From Hymenobacter cavernae (GTDB taxonomy: Bacteria; Bacteroidota; Bacteroidia; Cytophagales; Hymenobacteraceae), in contig NZ_BMHT01000005.1 in the NCBI RefSeq assembly GCF_014641455.1, positions 499,357 to 563,356 on the forward strand: a stretch of DNA of 64,000 bases, given 5' to 3'. A program made the position numbers and the translations under genes. This document shows, piece by piece, positions 52,801 through 61,253 of this stretch (positions are counted from its first letter, which is position 1; each line of letters starts with the position of its first letter). A model generated the notes under the pieces. That model had not been told where the DNA came from, did not search any database, and was given only the letters and a program-made list of their open reading frames with translations.

Positions 52801-53165
52801 TTATCCGAATACAGCCCGATGTTGCTTTGCCGCAGGTCGCCCACGGAGTTGTAGAGCATGATGGTCGTCTTCGAGTAGGGATAATACCCGATGAGCGACG
52901 TGACGCGCTGCAACTCCTTCTCGGCGTACTCGGCTGCGCGGCGCGCCGTCGCTTCGCCGCCTGCGTAGTAGTACACGTTGAAGTTCTGGGTGCTGAGCTG
53001 CTGCCAGTTGAAATCCTTGTACTGAACGCGGACACGGCCGAAAGCCTCCTGCGAGGTTTGGGCCTGCGCCGTTCCGCTTACTAAAAAAAGACCTAGCAGA
53101 ACCGTCGCGGTGCCCGTTGCCGAGCGGCTCAACCTAGGTGACCATGAAAAGGATAAGTGCTTCAT
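49875..53165 (-). CDS. Large outer-membrane protein: peptidase-MA-like, propeller and barrel domains
   Basis: A 1096-residue protein. The ATG at 53165 gives a signal peptide ending GTAQAQ. Domain 1 (about 35-290) resembles the peptidase-MA/gluzincin fold (FNVYYYAGGEATARRAAEYAEKEL, LPDWFVSGASAYAAEGW) but the zinc-binding HExxH is replaced by RVLLNDMM. Domain 2 (about 310-650) is a TolB/DPP-IV-type beta-propeller (SPNGQRLAYAQNDRGRYRVVVV, DLSYSADGKALVFSG, NFLPGGQGVVFSSNRW). A Pro/Thr/Ala linker follows, then a C-terminal outer-membrane barrel ending FYFTLGYDF. It is 22 bases downstream of the FAD oxidoreductase gene. Function is not known. Confidence 0.82.
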   Translation of the reverse strand: MKHLSFSWSPRLSRSATGTATVLLGLFLVSGTAQAQTSQEAFGRVRVQYKDFNWQQLSTQNFNVYYYAGGEATARRAAEYAEKELQRVTSLIGYYPYSKTTIMLYNSVGDLRQSNIGLYSDKYQTGGETSLLRMSKVQLAFQGQQTLFKRDLSYQITRVLLNDMMYGGSLKEVLQSTYLLQLPDWFVSGASAYAAEGWSMEMDDYMRDMTQKNEGNKTAQFFLRNPQLAGQSVWNYIAERYGYTTVQNILNLTRITRDVEVGISSSLNVPYKVFLKDWLSYYRQLNAQPQTSFVLPEEKAQVTKTNRRNIIYSQPVLSPNGQRLAYAQNDRGRYRVVVVNRDGSKRTVIHRNGYKTPDQQVESRLPVLAWRGNNQVAVAEMEKGNMALHLQQAAGAGPLGLLVRLRAVLPSFRKSTSIFQPFQQVLDLSYSADGKALVFSGVQNGQNDLYLLRAGSRRPEKLTDDVFDDVQPNFLPGGQGVVFSSNRWLDSAGTAKGNFGSVVNNYDLFLYHLDGRAQPMESLVSTISNESRPRAISDEEVLFLGEESGVRSIYRLSLSTKKRTPVSSFLENIKDYDYNASTGALGFIANDQAREYVYVYPKYALPDNLTLYKTARQETLEDRSRPKPAPTPRPAPPTAVQEPAAGTDQTTQPTTTPAAPKPSNAKINTSDYQFDDDVPASQAAPARRKRSATVVALPTAPPTDAYAVSGPSRYDTRFSIDNVVSSIYTDPLLGVGLIAQANMSDMFEDHRIQASIFALTDLRTSNISASYTNLKHRYDWSISYQKQAYFFDTGASGQRIRYGRHEIAPNIAYPLTHNLSVRGGPRFVNLNRTQQGELTNNGDINRNYVGASGELVFDNAIATGVNMLEGTRMKFGVLQLNSLDNKALNFGKIYVDLRHYQKLHRQIIWANRASYGQFIGNDKQTFRLGGMDNWLNNRYDGSRNINSAETDPADVFYQQFVTNLRGFNYNKRTGPKYVLFNSELRIPIIQYISRKPIYSGFFRNLQLTAFGDAGTTYSGSNPFSLDNSFNTPPNPIIKGNAFTAVVTNFSNPLLIGYGFGMRTTILGFYGKADVAWGQEDYKQSGPKFYFTLGYDF

Positions 53166-53187
53166 ACGAAAGCAAAAAGGCAGACAA

Positions 53188-54282
53188 TCAAGAAGAAAAA
53201 CCACCCTCTTTCCGGGCGGCTACATATAACGCATGATAGCGCAGAATATTGACCTCGGGCCACAATTCTGCGTGGCCTTCCAGTACGTCGGCGAAATGCC
53301 CGGCTAGCAGTGGCGCCAGCATCACGCCTTTGGATCCAAAACCATTCAATATACTCATAACTGGCGTAGCCGGATGCACACCGAGCAAGGGTTTTCGGTC
53401 GCGCACGGCAGGCCGCACACCAGCCCGCTGCGCCAGCACCACGAAGGGCTGATCCGTCATGCTGGCCAAGCGCTGGCTAAGCTCCGCGCGGGCCTCCTCC
53501 GTGGTACCTTCCGCGAAAGGTGGCCACCGATACGTAGCGCCCACCCGGAACCTTGCGGCGCCGAGCGGCAGCACGTAGGCACCCTTGTTAAGCACCTGCG
53601 TATCTGCTAGTCCCGAACACTCAACGTCTATCACCTCGCCTTGGTTGGGCGTGAGCGGCAGCCAGTCGAAATAAGGGTTGTGAACGGCCGCCGCACCTTC
53701 GCAGCACACCACGCGGCGGGCGTGTACGTCGCCGGCGTAGCTAGCGCTGGCCGGGCCGACAACAAGCTGATTCCAGTCAAAAGTTTCGCGGCGCAGCCAG
53801 CCTTGCTCCAATCCTTCGGCGGCCAGCGCCACCAGCAGTTCCCGCACAGCCAGGTAGCCGCCCCGACGAATGCGCACGCCGCCGAAATCCTGCCGGACGC
53901 CCGGCGCCGGCGGTAAGCTAGGGGCGAGTTCTTCCACAAAGTTCTGCCACGGATGGTCGGCGCTACGGGCGAGCAGCGTGTTCTGCTCGGCCACCGACGA
54001 GAACAGCTTCAGAATGGGCGTTTCGAAGAAGAACTGTTGTCCGAACCGCTGCTCCAGCTCCCGATAAAAAGTCGCGGCGGCGGTTAAGAAATCATCGGCG
54101 CGCCAAGCTAGGGCGAAGCGCTTGCCCGCTACCGGGTTCATCAGCCCGGCCGCGACGTTGGAAGCCGAATCGGTTTGGTAAGTATCTAGTACCAGCACAG
54201 TTCGTCCGCGCCGCCGCAGCTCGTGAGCCAGCGTAGCGCCCGCAATACCATGCCCGATAATCAGGTAATCGTACGTTGTCAT
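53188..54282 (-). CDS. FAD-dependent oxidoreductase (DAO family)
   Basis: A 364-residue flavoprotein of the D-amino-acid-oxidase type. The dinucleotide motif is YDYLIIGHGIAGATLAHEL at the N-terminus; the start is placed at the ATG of MTTYDYL rather than 9 bases upstream. Further motifs are SNVAAGLMNPVAGKRF, RRVVCCEGAAAVHNPYFDWLPL and the FAD-contacting C-terminal NGFGSKGVMLAPLLAGHFADVL. This group oxidises amines or amino acids; the substrate is unknown. The next gene on the strand starts 22 bases downstream. Confidence 0.85.
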   Translation of the reverse strand: MTTYDYLIIGHGIAGATLAHELRRRGRTVLVLDTYQTDSASNVAAGLMNPVAGKRFALAWRADDFLTAAATFYRELEQRFGQQFFFETPILKLFSSVAEQNTLLARSADHPWQNFVEELAPSLPPAPGVRQDFGGVRIRRGGYLAVRELLVALAAEGLEQGWLRRETFDWNQLVVGPASASYAGDVHARRVVCCEGAAAVHNPYFDWLPLTPNQGEVIDVECSGLADTQVLNKGAYVLPLGAARFRVGATYRWPPFAEGTTEEARAELSQRLASMTDQPFVVLAQRAGVRPAVRDRKPLLGVHPATPVMSILNGFGSKGVMLAPLLAGHFADVLEGHAELWPEVNILRYHALYVAARKEGGFSS

Positions 54283-54429
54283 TCCGAGCAAGGTAAAGCA
54301 AATTGCGTTTTTCCCATACTAGCTAGCATCCTCGTCAGTTATTTGCTAGGCTGATTCGCGCCAAGACTCGTAACTTACCTCCGCCTTACCCCTAGGCCTA
54401 GCTTGCTAGCTTTACTTTTACGCTGTTTC

Positions 54430-55065
54430 ATGACCGTTACGGGTTTTACTTTCAACGCCTTTTCCGAGAATACGTACCTGCTGCACGATGCCACCGGCCA
54501 GTGTGCCGTCGTCGACCCCGGCTGCTATAGCCGCCAGGAACAGGCTGCGCTCCAGGAGTTTATTGAGGCTCAAGGCTTACAAGTAGTTCTGCTACTGAAC
54601 ACGCACTGCCACATCGACCATGTGCTTGGCAATCAGTTTATTCTGAGCACGTACAAAGTTCCTTTTCTGATTCACGAAGCCGACCTAGGTACGTTGCATT
54701 CGGTATCAGCTTACGCGGCTCCCTACGGCTTTCCGCAGTACCAGCCCGCGGAGCCCACCGGCTTTCTAACCCCAGACCAACCCGTACAGTTCGGCGACAC
54801 AGCGCTAGCCGTGCGCTTCACGCCGGGTCATGCACCGGGCCACGTTATTTTTTATCATGAGCCTACGAAGGCGGTAATCGGCGGTGACGTGCTGTTCCGC
54901 CAGAGCATTGGCCGCACCGACCTGCCCGGCGGCGACTACGACACGCTCATCGACAGCATCCGCACGCAGCTGCTCACGCTGCCCGACGACGTGACGGTGC
55001 ATCCAGGGCACGGACCGGCCACTACCATCGGTGCGGAGCGCATTTCTAATCCGTTTCTGCGCTAG
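54430..55065 (+). CDS. MBL-fold hydrolase (glyoxalase II-like)
   Basis: A 211-residue metallo-beta-lactamase-fold hydrolase. The ATG at 54430 gives MTVTGFTFNAFSENTYLLHD, the usual start of the group; an upstream GTG/ATG extension adds a hydrophobic tail without family match. Metal ligands are His59, His61, Asp63 and His64 (THCHIDHVLGN), a further His in TPGHAPGHVIFY, Asp in IGGDVLF and His in VTVHPGHGP. Substrates of such YcbL/GloB-like proteins are thioesters or similar. It is 13 bases before pssA and co-transcribed with it. Confidence 0.9.
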   Translation: MTVTGFTFNAFSENTYLLHDATGQCAVVDPGCYSRQEQAALQEFIEAQGLQVVLLLNTHCHIDHVLGNQFILSTYKVPFLIHEADLGTLHSVSAYAAPYGFPQYQPAEPTGFLTPDQPVQFGDTALAVRFTPGHAPGHVIFYHEPTKAVIGGDVLFRQSIGRTDLPGGDYDTLIDSIRTQLLTLPDDVTVHPGHGPATTIGAERISNPFLR

Positions 55066-55078
55066 CACCTAGCTTTTT

Positions 55079-55855
55079 ATGGCAATCAAAAAGCATTTAC
55101 CCAACGCCCTCACCTGCCTGAACCTGCTGTGCGGATGTGTCGCCTTAACGCTTATACTATCTGGTAATCGTATAGGCTCACCTTATACGATAAGCATGCA
55201 GGATGTAGCGCCGGATCATGTATCAACCATTTTTAAACTTATCCCTTTAGAAGACGCCGCCTACCTGATCGGCCTAGCTGCCGTAGCTGACTTCTTCGAC
55301 GGCCTGGTGGCACGGGCGCTGCACGTCTCCTCCCCTATCGGCAAAGACCTGGATTCGCTGGCGGACATGGTATCCTTTGGCGTGGTGCCGGGGGCTATCT
55401 TGTTTAAGCTGCTGCAACTAGCATTGCCCGACAGCTTGCCGAGTTGGCTGACTTACCTAGCTTTTACGGTCAGCATCTTTTCGGCCCTGCGGCTGGCCAA
55501 GTTCAACAACGATACGCGCCAAACGAACTCCTTTATCGGTTTGCCCACGCCAGCCTGTACGCTGGTGGTAGCTTCCCTGCCTTTGATTCTGCTGCACGAT
55601 TCGCTTGGTGTCAGCGGCATCATCCTGAATCCGTGGGTGCTGCTAGGTCTCACCATGCTGCTTTCCGGCTTGTTAGTGGCTGAGATTCCGCTGTTTGCTC
55701 TGAAGTTCAAAAACTTGCGCTGGCAAGACAACTCCTTGCGTTTCGTATTTTTACTGCTGAGTGTCGGATTGTTGCTGGTGCTTCAGGCTACTGCTGTTCC
55801 GGTTATCATACTGCTGTATGTACTGCTGTCGGTTTTGCGCCCTGCTACCAGCTAA
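55079..55855 (+). CDS. pssA: CDP-diacylglycerol-serine O-phosphatidyltransferase
   Basis: A 258-residue CDP-alcohol phosphatidyltransferase with about eight hydrophobic segments. The catalytic signature is complete: D71, D74-G75, A78-R79, G88, D92 and D96 (DFFDGLVARA, then GKDLDSLADM). The N-terminus KHLPNALTCLNLLCGCVALT is that of bacterial PssA. It makes phosphatidylserine, precursor of phosphatidylethanolamine. An insert of about 25-30 residues (about 31-59) lies between the first helix and the motif helix; its DNA (about 55160-55250) is AT-richer than the surroundings. Confidence 0.92.
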   Translation: MAIKKHLPNALTCLNLLCGCVALTLILSGNRIGSPYTISMQDVAPDHVSTIFKLIPLEDAAYLIGLAAVADFFDGLVARALHVSSPIGKDLDSLADMVSFGVVPGAILFKLLQLALPDSLPSWLTYLAFTVSIFSALRLAKFNNDTRQTNSFIGLPTPACTLVVASLPLILLHDSLGVSGIILNPWVLLGLTMLLSGLLVAEIPLFALKFKNLRWQDNSLRFVFLLLSVGLLLVLQATAVPVIILLYVLLSVLRPATS

Positions 55856-55990
55856 TTTTGGCTTTCAGCTTTACAATATTTGAATGTTTAAGCAGTTAGT
55901 AACAGCATCCTTGCTGAACGGTTAGCGACTAGCCGCATGGCAGAATTCTTTCAGAACTCATCCTGCTCAAATACTATCGGAAATACATCT

Positions 55991-58900
55991 ATGCGCTCCG
56001 TTGCTTTATATCTTCTGCTTTGCGGCATCCTGTTGGGCCTAGGTGCTCCGGCGCGGGCACAATCGGCTGAACAAGTGGTGCATCAGGTGCTTACGTGGAA
56101 CGGCTACGCACCGATCGAGCTGCCCAATGGCGCTGTAAAGCGAGTACCTACTTTCGTGGGCGCTAGTTACCGACCCGGCGAATTGCTAGGTACGTACACG
56201 CTCAACCTGACTGGTACCATAGCGGATGGTACGCTACGCAACACGGTATACGAACCCTTGTCAGCCGCCGACAGCCGCATCTTCACGAGCAAAGAGCTGC
56301 CCACTGATATTTCGGTACGGGTAGCTAACGGTACTGCGCGCCGCCAGCTCCTGAGCTTCGTGACCATCCAGCCCTTGCGCCGCAATCAGCAGACCGGCCA
56401 GGTCGAGAAGCTGGTTTTCTTTGATTACGCCTACACCACGCAAGGCAGAACAGCCGCCCGAGGTACTACCACGCGCAGCTATGCCTCTAGCTCTGTGCTG
56501 AATAGCGGCGACTGGTACAAGATTGGGGTGCCGGCCAGCGGTATCTACAAACTGGATAAAAACCTGCTGAAGTCGCTGGGCATTGATGTGCAAAACCTAG
56601 ATCCGCGTCGCTTGCAGGTGTATGGTAACGCAACGGGCATGCTGCCTCAGCTCAACAGCGACCCGCGCCCCGACGACCTGGTGGAAAATGCCATTTTCGT
56701 ATCGAGCGGCAACAACAGCATCTTCGCCGACAACGACTACGCCTTGTTCTACGCCCGCGGCCCGCACACCTGGACCCGCGACGGAACGACCCAACGCTTC
56801 AAGCACATTCAGCACCTGTACACCGATACGGCCTACTATTTCGTGCGGGTAGGCACTGCCCTAGGTAAGCGCGTTGCTACTGCGCCGGCTCTGACGGGCG
56901 CTTCCGCTTCCATCACCACCTTTGCAGAGCGGCAGTTCTACGAGCATGATTTGGTGAACCTGCTGCGCTCCGGCCGGCAATGGCTGGGCGAGCTTTTCAG
57001 CAGCGGCACGCAACAGGATTTCACCTTTCCTATCCCGGACCTCGTGACGACAGTGCCGGTGCAGGTGCAGTCAGCGGTGGCAGCCAGCGCTGCCTACGAA
57101 GCAGATGCTTTATACAGGCCTCTTAATACCAATTTTCGGGTTGCCATCAATGGCGCCGCGCAGAATCCTGCGCAGCTAGTGCAAGTAGCGGGTTCCATTA
57201 GCTTTCCCGATGTAGCCAATACCAACACCACGAACTATTCGGCAATACTAACAGGTACACCAACTGAGGTGCGGGTTACGCTTACCTATGATGCTAGCGG
57301 AGTAAGCAACTCCAGCTCAGCAAGAGGCTACCTAGATTATCTGGAAGTAAATGCGCAACGTCGCCTGCGTATGAGCGATAAGATGCTGGAGTTTCGCTCG
57401 TTTGAGAACATTAGCACCAACGCCCGCAGCCAGTTTGTGCTGAACGACGCTACCGATGCTACCGTGTGGGATGTAACTGATCCACAGGTACCCGTACAGC
57501 AAGCCCTCACTGCTAATGGCACCAGCAGCAGCTTTGTTTCCGCAACGAATGTGCTACGCGAATACGTTGCCTTCAAAGGCAACGACTTTCCGACGCCCCG
57601 CACCTTTGGCCGCGTACCAAACCAAAATCTGCACGCTTTGAACCTAGATGGCAAGCTGGATCTAGTAATCGTGTGCTATCCGCCATTCAGGAGTGAAGCC
57701 GAACGCTTGGCTCAACACCGCCGCGACCATGACAAGCTCGTGGCGCAGGTAGTCACGACCACGGAGGTTTACAATGAGTTCAGTTCGGGTGGTCAGGATA
57801 TCACTGCCATTCGGGACCTGATGAAGATGGTGTACGATCGGGCCCCCGCTGGCAAACAGAACTTTCTGCTGCTCTTCGGTGATGCTTCCTTCGACTATAA
57901 GTCGGACCCGAGCAACGACCTCACGAAGGCTCCTGCCTGGTGGAAGAACCGGCAATGGGCTCCGAACACTCAGAACGTAGATAAGATCAATCAGAACTAC
58001 GTGCCCGTGTACGAGTCACGCGAGTCATTTGCACCAATATTTCCTCGTGCTGGCAATGGTAACTCCTATTCTTCTGATGACTTTTTTGGTTTCCTCGACG
58101 ATGAGGAAGGCTATTGGAGTGAAACCGGTGGCCTAGAAGAAAAGCTCGACATCGGTATTGGGCGCCTGCCAATTCGTACGCCGACTGGCCAACCTAGCTC
58201 GACGGCAATGGCGCGGAATGTAGTAAACAAGATTATTGCCTATGATGCGCCCGACACGTATGGCAAGTGGCGCAACCGCATCACCTTCGTGGCGGATGAT
58301 GGTGACGCCAACACCCACATGAATAACTCTTCAGAGCCTTTTGCTAACACGCTACCTAGCCTCTACCCTGGCTATAATGTGCATAAGGTGTACCTGGATA
58401 TGTACCCGCAGACTATTTCTGCGGCGGGCCAACGCTCCCCAGACTGTAACAAAGCTATCGACGAAGCAATTGAGCAAGGCTCACTAATCGTCAACTATAA
58501 TGGGCACGGTGGCCCCGAATCGTGGGCGGAAGAGCGCATCTTCACCCGAGAGTCGATTGCTCAGCTTAAAAATACCCAACGCCTCAGCTTCTTTATCACG
58601 GCTACCTGCGACTTCAGTACCTACGATAACCCGGAAGTTACCTCGGCGGGCGAGCAACTTCTCACTGATACCCAAGCTGGTGCTATTGCCCTGCTTACTA
58701 CCACGCGTTTGGCGACTACCTCGGCTAACTATGATTTGAATACCGCTTTCTATAACGATGTTTTTGTACCCATAACCGCTGATGGCACTATGCCTCGTCT
58801 GGGTGATGTAGTAGCCGAAACCAAGAATAAAAGCTCGCAAAGTGCTGGCACTATTAACCGTCACTTCAGCCTTCTTGGTGACCCTACCACGCGCCTAGCC

Positions 58901-59992
58901 TACCCCGAACAAACAGTTGCCCTGAATACAATCAATGGCCAGCCTATTACAGCTAGCACTACGTTAAGATCTCTAGATAAGGTAGAGCTAAAAGGGGAAG
59001 TGCGGCGCAGTGGTGCTATCAATACCAACTTCACCGGCACGACGCAGGTAACGGTATACGAGAAGCCAGATACCATCAGAACACTCGGTAACGAGGCCGA
59101 CTCACCGCCAGAAGACATCGTGGTGCAGCGCAATGTGGTGTACGACGGCCAAGCCTCGGTGCGAAACGGGCAGTTCTCGCTCAACTTTGTAGTGCCCAAG
59201 GACATCAACTACAACCTAGGTAATGGCAACATCAGCCTCTACGCCTTCGATGCAACAAACCGCGTAGATGCCCACGGTAATACCATCGTTCCCATTGGCG
59301 GCGCCAACTCCACCGCCCAAGCGGATAGCTTGCCGCCTCGCATTCAGCTGTTCATGGACTCGGAATCGTTCGTATTCGGTGGCACCACCGGACCTAGCCC
59401 TACGCTGTTGGCCAACCTGAACGACGAAAACGGTATCAACACGGCTAGCTCAGGTGTCGGCCACGAAATCACGGCCGTATTGGATAACGACTTAAGCAAG
59501 CTCACGATTCTCAACGACTTCTATACGGCCGCTGTCGACAATTACCAGGCGGGCACCGTGAAGTACCTGTTTAAAGAGCTCACAACTGGTCCGCACCTCT
59601 TGCGCCTAAAAGCTTGGGATACGCATAATAACTCTGCCGAGAAAGAAATAGAGTTCATTGTAGCCAACAACGAAAAGCTAGCTCTTAGCCACGTTCTTAA
59701 CTACCCTAACCCGTTTTCCACGGCCACTACCTTCCATTTCGATCAAAACCGCAGCGGCGACGATCTGGAAGTGCAGGTACAGATATTTACGGTGTCTGGT
59801 AAGCTGGTACGAACACTGCGCACATCTGTAGCGGGCAGCGGCTCTCACTTAGCGCCCCTTACCTGGGATGGGCGCGATGAATACAACGACCAGCTAGCGC
59901 GCGGCGTGTACGTGTATCGTGTAAGTGTCCGCTCGCTTACGCTAAGCGGATCTACGGCTTCGAAGTACGAAAAACTAGTTATCCTTAACTAA
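55991..59992 (+). CDS. porU: Type IX secretion system sortase PorU
   Basis: A 1333-residue C25-type cysteine protease. The ATG at 55991 gives a signal peptide of about 24 residues (LYLLLCGILLGLGAPARAQ); an in-frame ATG 54 bases upstream would move the signal inward. The catalytic pair is His839 in YNGHGGPESWAEE and Cys873 in ITATCDFS, spaced as in gingipains. The C-terminal about 95 residues form a sorting-type domain (VLNYPNPFSTATTFHF to YEKLVILN). PorU removes the sorting domain from T9SS cargo at the cell surface and attaches it to A-LPS. porV follows after 61 bases, the canonical pair. Confidence 0.95.
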   Translation: MRSVALYLLLCGILLGLGAPARAQSAEQVVHQVLTWNGYAPIELPNGAVKRVPTFVGASYRPGELLGTYTLNLTGTIADGTLRNTVYEPLSAADSRIFTSKELPTDISVRVANGTARRQLLSFVTIQPLRRNQQTGQVEKLVFFDYAYTTQGRTAARGTTTRSYASSSVLNSGDWYKIGVPASGIYKLDKNLLKSLGIDVQNLDPRRLQVYGNATGMLPQLNSDPRPDDLVENAIFVSSGNNSIFADNDYALFYARGPHTWTRDGTTQRFKHIQHLYTDTAYYFVRVGTALGKRVATAPALTGASASITTFAERQFYEHDLVNLLRSGRQWLGELFSSGTQQDFTFPIPDLVTTVPVQVQSAVAASAAYEADALYRPLNTNFRVAINGAAQNPAQLVQVAGSISFPDVANTNTTNYSAILTGTPTEVRVTLTYDASGVSNSSSARGYLDYLEVNAQRRLRMSDKMLEFRSFENISTNARSQFVLNDATDATVWDVTDPQVPVQQALTANGTSSSFVSATNVLREYVAFKGNDFPTPRTFGRVPNQNLHALNLDGKLDLVIVCYPPFRSEAERLAQHRRDHDKLVAQVVTTTEVYNEFSSGGQDITAIRDLMKMVYDRAPAGKQNFLLLFGDASFDYKSDPSNDLTKAPAWWKNRQWAPNTQNVDKINQNYVPVYESRESFAPIFPRAGNGNSYSSDDFFGFLDDEEGYWSETGGLEEKLDIGIGRLPIRTPTGQPSSTAMARNVVNKIIAYDAPDTYGKWRNRITFVADDGDANTHMNNSSEPFANTLPSLYPGYNVHKVYLDMYPQTISAAGQRSPDCNKAIDEAIEQGSLIVNYNGHGGPESWAEERIFTRESIAQLKNTQRLSFFITATCDFSTYDNPEVTSAGEQLLTDTQAGAIALLTTTRLATTSANYDLNTAFYNDVFVPITADGTMPRLGDVVAETKNKSSQSAGTINRHFSLLGDPTTRLAYPEQTVALNTINGQPITASTTLRSLDKVELKGEVRRSGAINTNFTGTTQVTVYEKPDTIRTLGNEADSPPEDIVVQRNVVYDGQASVRNGQFSLNFVVPKDINYNLGNGNISLYAFDATNRVDAHGNTIVPIGGANSTAQADSLPPRIQLFMDSESFVFGGTTGPSPTLLANLNDENGINTASSGVGHEITAVLDNDLSKLTILNDFYTAAVDNYQAGTVKYLFKELTTGPHLLRLKAWDTHNNSAEKEIEFIVANNEKLALSHVLNYPNPFSTATTFHFDQNRSGDDLEVQVQIFTVSGKLVRTLRTSVAGSGSHLAPLTWDGRDEYNDQLARGVYVYRVSVRSLTLSGSTASKYEKLVILN

Positions 59993-60053
59993 CCTTGTCC
60001 ATCACATTCAAGCAGACCGAGACGTCTGCTTTACGCCTAATTTCTTCTGTTGT

Positions 60054-61244
60054 ATGATTTCTCCGAAGCTGCCCTTGCGTTTTGCGCTTCTTTCCGGTGT
60101 CCTGAGCTTATCAGCTAGCGCTGTTGCTCAACAGAACACAATAACCACGGCGGTGCCTATCCTGACGCTCAGCCCTGACTCCCGCTCAGCGGCTTTGGGA
60201 GAAGCAGGGGTTGCCATTTCCCCCGATGCTAACTCCTCGTATTATAATGCCGGCAAGCTAGGTTTCGTCCCTAATAAGTACAGCGTTTCGCCTTCCTACA
60301 CACCCTGGCTGCGCTCCATCACGGACGACATGGGTTTGGCTTACCTATCTGGCTATTATAAGCTAGGTCAACGGTCTGCGCTTGCCGCCTCCCTGATGTA
60401 CTTCGACCTAGGCAGCATTTCCCTACGCAGCTCACAGAACCAGCCGCTGGGCAACTTCAACCCCAAAGAGTACGCCGTCAGTGTTTCCTACGGACAGAAG
60501 CTGAGCGACAACTTTGGTGTGGGTGTCACGGCACGTTACATTCGCTCTAATCTCACAGGTGGCAACCTTGGCACCGATGCCAAGCCCGGCAACGCTGCGG
60601 CCGTAGACCTAGGTGTATACTACAACAAGGATCTGACTATCGGCACGGGTGAGTACAACCTAGGTTTAGGGGCTTCTGTCTCGAATATTGGCAATAAGAT
60701 CACCTATACCAACCCACAACAGGCTGACTTCTTACCTACTAACCTGAAGCTAGGTACGGCCATCACGCGTGAGTTGGATGCGTATAATAAGATCACGCTC
60801 GCTTTCGACGCAAATAAGCTGCTGGTTCCTACTCCTTATTACGAGGTGGGTGTGCCGATGAATGATCCTCGTATACTACAGCGCAACGCAGATATTGCCA
60901 ATAAGTCGATTGTAAGTGGCATCTTAGGTTCTTTCAGCGATGCTCCGGGAGGAGCGAAGGAAGAGCTTCAAGAAATCAACCTTTCAACGGGTATTGAGTA
61001 CTGGTACAATGACCTGCTGGCAGTCCGGGCAGGCTATTTCTACGAGAATAAGAACAAAGGTGACCGGCAATACCTCAGCTTCGGTGCGGGTGTCCGCTAC
61101 CAGGTTTTTGGAGTCGATGGCGCGTACTTAGTTCCTAACCAGCGAAACAATCCTTTAGCGCAAACTATTCGGGTCTCTCTACACTTTAACTTCAACAAGC
61201 TGGAAGAGGCCTTTGGTCCCAGCGACAGTACTCCCGCGAACTAA
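60054..61244 (+). CDS. porV: Type IX secretion system outer membrane protein PorV
   Basis: A 396-residue outer-membrane barrel of the PorV/FadL-like type. The signal peptide ends SASAVAQ. The diagnostic N-terminal motif is LTLSPDSRSAALGEAGVAISPDANSSYYNAGKLGF; the barrel strands follow and the C-terminus has IRVSLHFNF. PorV shuttles cargo from the translocon to the attachment complex with PorU. Eight bases after its stop codon-flanking spacer the M16-like gene begins, so porU, porV and the M16-like gene likely form one operon. Confidence 0.95.
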   Translation: MISPKLPLRFALLSGVLSLSASAVAQQNTITTAVPILTLSPDSRSAALGEAGVAISPDANSSYYNAGKLGFVPNKYSVSPSYTPWLRSITDDMGLAYLSGYYKLGQRSALAASLMYFDLGSISLRSSQNQPLGNFNPKEYAVSVSYGQKLSDNFGVGVTARYIRSNLTGGNLGTDAKPGNAAAVDLGVYYNKDLTIGTGEYNLGLGASVSNIGNKITYTNPQQADFLPTNLKLGTAITRELDAYNKITLAFDANKLLVPTPYYEVGVPMNDPRILQRNADIANKSIVSGILGSFSDAPGGAKEELQEINLSTGIEYWYNDLLAVRAGYFYENKNKGDRQYLSFGAGVRYQVFGVDGAYLVPNQRNNPLAQTIRVSLHFNFNKLEEAFGPSDSTPAN

Positions 61245-61253
61245 CCCGTATCT

